DNA of 10,783 bases, from the NCBI GenBank assembly GCA_002307245.1, contig DBTW01000149.1, forward strand, positions 1 to 10,783, in the 5' to 3' direction. The notes under the pieces were generated by a model. The model did no database searches. It saw nothing but the letters and a program-made list of their open reading frames with translations, and had not been told where the DNA came from. Positions 5,486 through 10,783 of this stretch are shown piece after piece. This DNA comes from Spirochaetaceae bacterium UBA1306. Its GTDB lineage: Bacteria; Spirochaetota; Spirochaetia; Treponematales; Rectinemataceae. The stretch's first letter is position 1; each line of letters opens with the position of its first letter. The position numbers were made by a program, and so were the translations under genes.

Positions 5486-7900
5486 CTTCGGTCCCTCGAT
5501 CTCGCCCTTGGCCTCCGCCGCCTCGGCGAGGCGCTTGCGCTCCGCTTCCTCGAGCTCGGCGAAGGGGTCGAGGCCGAGGGAATCGCCCTTGGACTCGGCG
5601 TAGCCGGAACGGAGGTCGTCGAGGTATCGCGAGAGTTCGTCGGTGCGGCGCTTGAGCCCGGCGATGCCCTCGGCGCCCTCGACGCCCGGGGAAGTCTGCA
5701 TTCGGGCTATGTCGAGCCTCGTCTGCTTGAGCTGATTGACCGAGGAGCCCAGGCGGAGCCGCACGACCTCGCTCTGCTCGCGGAGCTCCTGGTAGGAACG
5801 CTCCTGCTTGTCGATCTCGTCGATGGACTTGGCATACTCTGACTTGAGGGAATCGCTCGCGGCCGCGTCGCGCTTGGCGACGAGGCTGGCCTTGTCCTTC
5901 GAGAGCTCGACCATCGGGATGCTCTCGACGAGGCGGTCTATCTCGTTGGCCGACTGGGCGAGGAGCCGCACCTGGCCGAGGTACTGGCCGAGGGCGGGGG
6001 CGAAATTCGCGTCCATCGCCCCGACTTTGCCCGAGCGCAGCAGAGCCTCTATGGCCTCCTTGGCGGCCTCGGCCTCGTGGTAGAGATCGGCATAGGGGCC
6101 TAGCCCGACGGCTTCTTCGCGTCGAGCCTTGCCATGCTTGAAGATGTTCCTCCATCCGCCCTTTATGCCGAGGGCGTCGAGTATCCTGCGCTCCAGCCTG
6201 GGCTTCTTGGCCGAGTAGGACGCGAGGTGCGAGAGGAAGCCGACGAGCATCGCAGCCGAGGGGATGAGGTACCAGAGGAAGCCGGGGCCGCTGAGGTAGT
6301 TGATGATCGCGAGGAGGGCTATCACCATGACGGTGCTGACGCCGTGCTGGGCCATCGAGTCCCGCGAGCGGACGAGCTTCTTGTAGTCGGCGAGCTGAGC
6401 GGCCTCGAGCTCGGGCATCGCGTCGAGCTCGCGAAGCTTCGCGCCGGAGCGCTTGGCGGCCACGGCCGAAGACGCCAGGCCTATGCCCCAGGCCGCGCTG
6501 ACTATCGCCGCCCAGTGGAAGGACGGTGAGCTGCTGAGGTTGATGAACCAGAGGAAACCGTTCACAGCCAGGTAGCTCGTGAGGTTGCCGACGAAGCCGC
6601 CCCGCGCCTTGCGGCATCCGTCCTCGACCTTGCGCTTGTAGCTCGCGAAGTCGCAGGCCCGGGCCTCGGCTCGCTCCTGGGCATCGTCCCTGCCGCCATG
6701 GCGCTCGTGGCGCTCGCGATGGCGCAGGGCCCGCTCGCGATAGCGCTCTGCGTGCTCGCGATAGCGTTCCGCATAGCGCTCGCGGTCGTCGCTGGACATG
6801 TTGCGCTCCACCGAGCGCTCGATCTCGCTGACGATGCCGCCGACTGCGGCCTCGATGTTGCTCTTGAAGGCCTGGGGGTCGAATTCGCCTGAGGAATTGC
6901 GCCCGAAGCCCGAGATGAACGAGGGCGCATCTGAGCCGCGAGGCGGCTCGGCGGAGCGTTTGACGAGGAGGCCCTGGTCCGCCATCGCGGCTATGACCTC
7001 GTCGGCCTCGACGCCGTAGAAGCCGTAGCGCTCCCGCGCCTCGGCGACGCTCATGCGACGGCCCATCGCCTTGATATCCTGGAGCAAGGAGCGGCGGATC
7101 TCGGACAGGAGGTTGCGCGATCCCTCTTCGTTGTAGCTACGATCGGTCGGCCTGGCGCCGGGAGGCGGGAGGGCCTCGTCGGGCGACGAGGGCGCAGCCT
7201 CGGCTAGCTTGGGCGTGGGCGATGGAACTTCGGCGAGGGGCTTCGGCGAGTCGATCGACGAACGCGGGGCGGCCGAGGAGGCGGTGCCCCCGACTGGCAC
7301 GGCGCCCTCGTCGTCCTCGTCGAGATAGGATCCGGGCTTGTAGCCGGGGCGCGGCTTGTCGCGGTTGGGGTCGAACTCGACGTTGGGCGTCGTGATCTCG
7401 TAGGCGTGGATCTCCTTCGTGATGTTCTTGAGGGAGACCTTGCCGAGCTTCTCGGCCCTGAACTCGATCTTGTTGAGGACGAGGTTGTAGACGTCCTGCG
7501 AGAAGCAGATGCATCCGGGCCTCGCCAGTGACTGCAGCCGCGCGGCGATGTTGATGCCCTCGCCGAGGGCGTCGTTCTCGAAGAAGTAGATGTCGCCCAG
7601 GTGGACGCCGATGCGTACGAGGAGGGGCAGGCCCGGTTTTTCCTTGTTGTGCTCGTAGAGGCGGTCCTGCACTTCCATCGCGCTCTGAAGCGCCTCGACC
7701 GTATTCTTGAAGTCGATGAGCAACGCGTCGCCTATCGTCTTGATCACGGTGCCGTGATGCTTTTCCACGATGCCCGAAATAAGCTCGTTATGATAATTAA
7801 GCAGCTCGAGGGTCCCGGCCTCGTCGTCCTCCATCATTCTGGAGAAGCCGGCGATATCGGTGTACATGATTGCCGCGAGCCTGTAGTCCTTTTGTTCCAT
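5480..7900 (-). CDS. Class III adenylate cyclase with two 2TM-like membrane segments and a coiled coil
   Basis: The 806-residue product has an N-terminal class III nucleotide cyclase domain (about 5-175). Key residues are present: metal-binding D15 (YTDIAGFS) and D58 (IKTIGDALL), purine-selecting K54 and D110, and transition-state N117 and R121 (GINIAARLQ). The K/D pair indicates ATP as substrate and cAMP as product. A Pro/Ser-rich linker (about 177-257) is followed by a small helical segment, a run of Arg/Glu/His/Tyr heptads (about 372-403), two membrane hairpins resembling 2TM domains (about 433-485 and 517-560), and a coiled coil (about 650-720). The catalytic domain is thus N-terminal and probably cytoplasmic, tethered by four downstream helices, an unusual order. 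The open frame continues upstream into the RNase gene, but those residues lack domain character. The ATG at 7909 is the alternative; 7900 is chosen because the -10 box abuts 7909. No effector gene is adjacent. Confidence 0.88.
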   Translation of the reverse strand: MEQKDYRLAAIMYTDIAGFSRMMEDDEAGTLELLNYHNELISGIVEKHHGTVIKTIGDALLIDFKNTVEALQSAMEVQDRLYEHNKEKPGLPLLVRIGVHLGDIYFFENDALGEGINIAARLQSLARPGCICFSQDVYNLVLNKIEFRAEKLGKVSLKNITKEIHAYEITTPNVEFDPNRDKPRPGYKPGSYLDEDDEGAVPVGGTASSAAPRSSIDSPKPLAEVPSPTPKLAEAAPSSPDEALPPPGARPTDRSYNEEGSRNLLSEIRRSLLQDIKAMGRRMSVAEARERYGFYGVEADEVIAAMADQGLLVKRSAEPPRGSDAPSFISGFGRNSSGEFDPQAFKSNIEAAVGGIVSEIERSVERNMSSDDRERYAERYREHAERYRERALRHRERHERHGGRDDAQERAEARACDFASYKRKVEDGCRKARGGFVGNLTSYLAVNGFLWFINLSSSPSFHWAAIVSAAWGIGLASSAVAAKRSGAKLRELDAMPELEAAQLADYKKLVRSRDSMAQHGVSTVMVIALLAIINYLSGPGFLWYLIPSAAMLVGFLSHLASYSAKKPRLERRILDALGIKGGWRNIFKHGKARREEAVGLGPYADLYHEAEAAKEAIEALLRSGKVGAMDANFAPALGQYLGQVRLLAQSANEIDRLVESIPMVELSKDKASLVAKRDAAASDSLKSEYAKSIDEIDKQERSYQELREQSEVVRLRLGSSVNQLKQTRLDIARMQTSPGVEGAEGIAGLKRRTDELSRYLDDLRSGYAESKGDSLGLDPFAELEEAERKRLAEAAEAKGEIEGPKE
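6692..6775 (-). repeat. 21-bp tandem repeat coding Arg/Glu-rich heptads
   Basis: Three clear 21-bp units beginning CTCGCGAT on the plus strand lie at 6713-6733, 6734-6754 and 6755-6775. A more degenerate unit lies at 6692-6712. They are in frame in the cyclase gene and encode heptads such as HAERYRE and RALRHRE. The product is a highly charged helix just before the first membrane hairpin. Confidence 0.7.
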
Positions 7901-7909
7901 CGTGGACAT

Positions 7910-7938
7910 AGGATAAATAGATAGCCCTCGGCGGTCAA
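7910..7938 (-). promoter_or_regulatory. Promoter of the cyclase gene, near-leaderless type
   Basis: On the minus strand TTGACC (7933-7938) and TATCCT (7910-7915) are separated by 17 nt. The -10 box directly abuts the ATG at 7909, so that ATG would lie upstream of the transcript start. The ATG at 7900 would begin about three bases into the mRNA. No SD sequence is suitably placed: the GAGGG in the spacer would not be transcribed. The promoter sits in the 76-bp gap after the RNase gene, so the cyclase need not depend on RNase transcription. Confidence 0.45.
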
Positions 7939-7985
7939 CAATAAGGAAGGATTTCCCGCCTTTTTCGAGCCTGAGTCTCTTCCGC

Positions 7986-9914
7986 TCAGCGCAGTTCGTC
8001 GAAGGTCGACTCGAGTGTGGCCAGGTCGAGCCTCGCGAGCTTGAGCCGTACGGTCTCGTCGAGGCTCCTGTCGGGCCCGAGCTTGAGCTTCGTCTCGAGG
8101 CCGAGCTCGGGGATATAGGCCTGCCAGGCGGCGGCACCGGCCCCGCCGACGAGGATAGCCTCCCCCGTCCAGCTCGGCCTCCTCTGGAGGTATGCCAGGG
8201 CCCAATGGAGGTCGCTCGCCCTCTCGGCCTGGCGCGTGGCCGCCGAGGCAGCCTGCGCCAAGGCGCAGCGCCGCGATACCTCGTCGGCGTCCAGGGGGCT
8301 CCGGCCCGCGAGCAGGGCTCGCAGCTGCATATGCCCGAGGAGGTCCTGGTAGCGGCGGAGGGGACTGGTCACCTGGGCGTAGAAGGGGAGGCCGAGGCCC
8401 CGATGGGCACTCGGGCCCGGGCCCCACATGCCCGCCCTCATGAGCCTGCGCCGGGCGAATTGGGACGCGAGGGACTTCCTTCCCTCGCCGAGGTCCACGC
8501 CCCTGGCGATGTCGTTCATGTCGGAGGGAGCTTCCTGGCCGTAGAACGGGAAGGCGAGGGATCGCTCGAAGGCCCAACGGGCGGCCGCCTCTCCCGCGAG
8601 GAGCATCATCTCGCGGACGACGCCGCTCGAGCTGTCGTCCGGCACAGGCTCGATGGAGACCTCGCGGCCCCTTCCTTCGCCCTCGACCTTGATGCGCACT
8701 TCCGGGATGTCTATCTCGACGGCGCCGTTGGCGACGCGGCGCTCGCGGCGCCTGGACGCAAGCGCCGCGAGGGCCGCGAGTTCGGGGGCCTCGCCCGCCG
8801 CCATGATGGCGTCTGCCTGGCCGTAGGAGCAGCGCCTGACGCGGACCGTCGAGGCCATGGCCTCGACCGAGGCGACCGAAGCGTCCTCGGCCAGCTCGAT
8901 GCGGAAGGAGAGGGCCGGGGAGCGGGCGCCCGCGCCCGGGCTCGGCTCGTCGCCGAGGCCCAGACCGAAGCGGCGGAGGGCCTCGTCGGGGAGCATGGGG
9001 GAGGTCAGCTCGGGAAGGTAGAGGGTCGAGCCTCTGGCAAGGGCCTCTTTGTCGGCGGCGGCTTCGGGAAGTATCGCCGAGGCGGGATCCGCCACATGCA
9101 CCCAGACGTAGTGGCCGTCCCAGCCGATCGCATCGTCGGGATCCTTGGACCAGGCATTGTCGATAGCCCAGGACAGCATCGAGCTCAGGTCCTTCCGGGG
9201 AAGCTCGCCCAAATCGGGGCCGATCTCGACCTTGGGGGCAGCGAGGGCGCAGCCGGCGCGGTAGGGATGGGGGTTCACCGTCTCGTCCCAATACTCGACG
9301 GATATAAGGAAGGACTGGGCGGCTTCGGGGCTTTCGGTCAAGCCGAGCTCGACACAGGTTTTGCTTTTCGCGCTCTTCCCGTAGGCGAGGGCTTCGATCT
9401 CCGAAAGGAATCGCCCGTCTTGTTCCTCGAAGCTTGTTTGGGTTTCGGTTCCCTCGTTTTTCCTGCGCTCGGCCCTGATTTTCTTGGCTCGCTCGAGGAA
9501 AGCGGCTTTTTCGGCCGCCTCGCCCTCCTTGCGCGCCCTTTTCTGGGCTTCCCGGGCGACCGCTTCGTCGTCGAGGGGAAAGGGCAGCCCCTCCTCGATG
9601 CGGAAAAGTGCGCCTTTCGCCGCTTCCTCCCAACAAGCCAGGGCTTGGGAAGGACCCGTTTCGCCGAATACGAGCTCGGCGAGCTCGGTCCAGGACAGTG
9701 GCGAGGCCCCCAGCATGCGCCGAGCAGTGTCGAAATCGCCGCCCGGGGCTGCTGCAGGCAGGGCCTTTACGGGGCCATCGTGTAGGAGGACGAGATCCTT
9801 GTCCCGTACTCGGAGCGATGAAGCGTCGTCGAGGCGTATTTCTATGCGATCCCGTACCTCGAGTACGAGGACGGGACGGTTTTTATACAGTGCAAGCGAT
9901 TGGGCTTTTATCAT
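7986..9914 (-). CDS. RNase II/R-family (RNB domain) 3'-5' exoribonuclease
   Basis: The 642-residue product is a processive, hydrolytic 3'-5' exoribonuclease of the RNB family, acting on RNA in the cytoplasm. The catalytic motif is intact: AIDNAWSKDPDD gives D252, D258, D260 and D261, the same spacing as D201/D207/D209/D210 of E. coli RNase II. The conserved TSPLRRYQDLLGH segment (about 513-525) supplies the RNA-contacting arginines. The N-terminus has a small beta-barrel-like segment (about 1-47), then a winged-helix-like region (about 60-110) and a charged helix (about 115-150), an arrangement like that of the cyanobacterial and Deinococcus RNase II-type enzymes rather than tandem cold-shock domains. 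A short S1-like barrel ends the protein (about 575-640). The frame opens at 9950, but that codon overlaps the -35 box; the ATG at 9914 follows the -10 box closely and begins MIKAQSLALY. Confidence 0.92.
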   Translation of the reverse strand: MIKAQSLALYKNRPVLVLEVRDRIEIRLDDASSLRVRDKDLVLLHDGPVKALPAAAPGGDFDTARRMLGASPLSWTELAELVFGETGPSQALACWEEAAKGALFRIEEGLPFPLDDEAVAREAQKRARKEGEAAEKAAFLERAKKIRAERRKNEGTETQTSFEEQDGRFLSEIEALAYGKSAKSKTCVELGLTESPEAAQSFLISVEYWDETVNPHPYRAGCALAAPKVEIGPDLGELPRKDLSSMLSWAIDNAWSKDPDDAIGWDGHYVWVHVADPASAILPEAAADKEALARGSTLYLPELTSPMLPDEALRRFGLGLGDEPSPGAGARSPALSFRIELAEDASVASVEAMASTVRVRRCSYGQADAIMAAGEAPELAALAALASRRRERRVANGAVEIDIPEVRIKVEGEGRGREVSIEPVPDDSSSGVVREMMLLAGEAAARWAFERSLAFPFYGQEAPSDMNDIARGVDLGEGRKSLASQFARRRLMRAGMWGPGPSAHRGLGLPFYAQVTSPLRRYQDLLGHMQLRALLAGRSPLDADEVSRRCALAQAASAATRQAERASDLHWALAYLQRRPSWTGEAILVGGAGAAAWQAYIPELGLETKLKLGPDRSLDETVRLKLARLDLATLESTFDELR

Positions 9915-9920
9915 CAACCG

Positions 9921-9950
9921 AGTATAACCAAGCAAAGGCAGGTCGGGCAA
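9921..9950 (-). promoter_or_regulatory. Promoter of the RNase gene, leaderless type
   Basis: On the minus strand TTGCCC (9945-9950) and TATACT (9921-9926) are separated by 18 nt. Exactly six bases separate the -10 box from the ATG at 9914, so the A of the ATG is the predicted first transcribed base. No SD sequence precedes it. The -35 box is 10 bp from the -35 box of the divergent small-membrane-protein promoter. Confidence 0.5.
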
Positions 9951-9960
9951 TGTGGCCGTG

Positions 9961-9989
9961 TTGCCTTCGATGTACCGGGATGCTATGAT
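9961..9989 (+). promoter_or_regulatory. Promoter (extended -10) of the small membrane protein gene
   Basis: TTGCCT (9961-9966) and TATGAT (9984-9989) are separated by 17 nt. The -10 box is preceded by TGC, an extended -10 element. The predicted start near 9996 gives a leader of about 42 nt. GGCGGC (9994-9999) and GCCGCC (10012-10017) can form a hairpin there, just before the SD sequence. Confidence 0.5.
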
Positions 9990-10037
9990 GCCGGGCGGCG
10001 GATCGCCCTAGGCCGCCAGCATCAAGGAGGAATCGAT

Positions 10038-10271
10038 ATGGTAGCTTTGATAGTCGGCGTCGTTCTCATTGCCTTCGCGGCCTTCGCCTGCGTGCCCCCC
10101 CTGGCCTGGTGGGGCGATGTCCTCAATTTCCTAAAGGGCTCTCTTCCCGTCCTGGCCGCTTTCATCGGCCTTATCGCCATTTTTATCGGTGTCGCCGATA
10201 TCAAGGACCGCTTGGAAGCGAAAAAGGAAGAGGCGGAGGAAGCCAAGCAGGCTACGCCCAAGAAGGAATAG
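10038..10271 (+). CDS. Small two-helix membrane protein of unknown function, 77 residues
   Basis: No family is recognised. The product has two hydrophobic segments (about 2-22 and 36-53) joined by a short PPLAWWGDVLNFLKG linker. A strongly charged Lys/Glu-rich tail (about 54-77) ends in KKE, so N- and C-termini probably face the same side. A near-perfect SD sequence AAGGAGG (10024-10030) lies 7 bases before the ATG, which fixes the start and is the strongest ribosome-binding site in the window. The open frame extends upstream to 9900, but that part lies in the divergent promoter region. The gene has its own promoter, precedes rplM by 115 bp and is followed by a terminator-like hairpin, so it is probably a separate, well-expressed unit. 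It could be a membrane-stress or membrane-partner protein, but nothing in the sequence shows this. Confidence 0.85.
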   Translation: MVALIVGVVLIAFAAFACVPPLAWWGDVLNFLKGSLPVLAAFIGLIAIFIGVADIKDRLEAKKEEAEEAKQATPKKE

Positions 10272-10323
10272 GGCGGTCTTGACACTGTTCCCTTTATATG
10301 GGAATATACCGCCCGCGTCTTTT
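10271..10323 (+). terminator. Terminator-like nested hairpin after the small membrane protein gene
   Basis: GGGCGGT (10271-10277) pairs with ACCGCCC (10308-10314). Inside, TTCCC (10288-10292) pairs with GGGAA (10300-10304) around a 7-nt loop. A U-rich stretch TCTTTT (10318-10323) follows. The stem begins at the last base of the stop codon. It overlaps the rplM promoter, so it could also be an operator-like inverted repeat. Confidence 0.5.
10279..10308 (+). promoter_or_regulatory. Promoter of rplM
   Basis: A perfect -35 box TTGACA (10279-10284) is followed after 17-18 nt by a -10-like GAATAT or AATATA (10302-10308). The predicted start is near 10314. The 7-bp inverted repeat 10271-10277/10308-10314 brackets the promoter almost exactly, so terminator and promoter share the same DNA. 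Confidence 0.5.
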
Positions 10324-10386
10324 CACGCCGCGCATTCGCGCGTCGCAACTTACGCGCATTCCATTAGAAGGTAAGGGTAACGATAC
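10315..10386 (+). promoter_or_regulatory. rplM mRNA leader with two small hairpins and a direct repeat
   Basis: GCGT/ACGC (10315-10318 with 10325-10328) and CGCGC/GCGCG (10329-10333 with 10338-10342, loop ATTC) can form adjacent hairpins. CGCGCATTC occurs at 10329-10337 and again at 10353-10361, so the second copy could compete for the same pairing. In E. coli L13 represses its own operon through the mRNA leader; whether this leader does so is inference. Confidence 0.35.
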
Positions 10387-10783
10387 ATGAAGACCGTCTT
10401 CGTCACGCCGGAGTCCGAGTTCGCCAAGCGCTCCTGGTACGTGATCGACGCCGAGGGCAAGAGCCTCGGTCGCGTGGCCGTAAAGGCCGCTTCCATGCTC
10501 CGCGGCAAGAACAAGCCGACCTACGAACCCTCGCAGGAGACCGGAGATTTCGTCGTCATCGTCAATGCCGAGAAGGTGAACATCACCGGGCGCAAGCGCC
10601 AGGATAAGATGTACTACCACCACACCGGCTTCCCGGGCGGCTTGAAGGACTTCACCTTCAACCAGCTCATCGGGCGCGATCCGACCGGCCCCCTCGAGCT
10701 TGCCATCCGCGGCATGCTTCCCAAGGGACCCCTCGGCCGCAAGCTCTACAAGAACGTGAAGATCTACGCCGGCCCGAGCCATC
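10387..10783 (+). CDS. rplM: 50S ribosomal protein L13, 3' end beyond the window
   Basis: This is the large-subunit protein L13, which binds 23S rRNA early in ribosome assembly. About 132 residues are visible and match L13 throughout: WYVIDAEGKSLGRVA (17-31), LRGKNKPTYEP, GDFVVIVNAEKV, the MYYHHTGFPGG segment, and GMLPKGPLGRKLYKNVKIYAGP near the end. L13 is usually about 142-150 residues, so only the last 10-15 should be missing, cut by the window edge rather than by mutation. AAGGG (10373-10377) nine bases upstream of the ATG is the likely SD sequence. In most bacteria rpsI (S9) follows directly; that lies outside the window. The N-terminal MKTVFV extension resembles spirochaete L13. Confidence 0.97.
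   Translation, partial: MKTVFVTPESEFAKRSWYVIDAEGKSLGRVAVKAASMLRGKNKPTYEPSQETGDFVVIVNAEKVNITGRKRQDKMYYHHTGFPGGLKDFTFNQLIGRDPTGPLELAIRGMLPKGPLGRKLYKNVKIYAGPSH

Noticed and set aside
7910..8137. Upstream extension of the cyclase reading frame, overlapping the RNase gene end
   Set aside because: The extra residues are Ser/Pro/Arg-rich without domain character, the overlap would be on the RNase gene's own strand, and a promoter lies between the two genes. The cyclase domain starts at MEQKDYRLAAIMYTD.
5452..9914. Caspase, cyclase and RNase as one defence island with cyclic-nucleotide signalling
   Set aside because: The cyclase is an ordinary class III adenylate type, not a CD-NTase or Cas10-like enzyme, the caspase carries an export signal, the genes are convergent with separate promoters, and no phage-sensing or mobile genes are present.

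Overview
The window is GC-rich chromosomal DNA from a bacterium, most likely a spirochaete. That assignment is inference: it rests on the L13 sequence, which reads as Treponema/Spirochaeta-like, and on the gene mix of a class III cyclase with 2TM-like segments, a short RNase II-type protein and a caspase/ankyrin protein. There are no transposases, phage genes or CRISPR arrays. Six protein genes are complete, one (rplM) runs off the right edge, and there is one tRNA gene.

Layout from left to right. (1) A leftward, divergent member of the dicarboxylate/amino acid:cation symporter (SDF) family lies at 70-1299. (2) A divergent promoter region follows, then a rightward protein with the threonine synthase fold (1419-2606). 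It lacks the PLP lysine and looks like a pseudoenzyme. (3) A consensus-like promoter overlaps the end of that gene and leads through a 78-nt leader with a 9-bp inverted repeat to tRNA-Arg(CCU). (4) A large exported protein (2950-5451) has a caspase-family peptidase domain and about 16 ankyrin repeats. (5) Converging on it are two leftward genes. One is a class III adenylate cyclase with two 2TM-like membrane hairpins, a charged heptad stretch and a coiled coil (5480-7900). The other, upstream of it, is an RNase II/RNB exoribonuclease (7986-9914). (6) Divergent from the RNase is a 77-residue two-helix membrane protein, then a terminator overlapping the promoter of rplM (ribosomal protein L13), whose leader has small hairpins.

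The clearest cross-gene pattern concerns starts. For four genes (transporter, threonine-synthase-like, cyclase, RNase) a recognisable -35/-10 pair places the -10 box only 6-11 nt before the best ATG, and none has a well-placed Shine-Dalgarno sequence. These look like leaderless or nearly leaderless mRNAs. The caspase gene, the small membrane protein gene and rplM instead have SD-type sites. This pattern decides most of the starts chosen here.

No multigene pathway is evident: most genes have their own promoter. The most unusual items are the run of leaderless-type promoters, the threonine-synthase-like pseudoenzyme, the SDF transporter with a rewritten binding site, the exported caspase-ankyrin protein, and a tRNA-Arg gene with two A:C mismatches.
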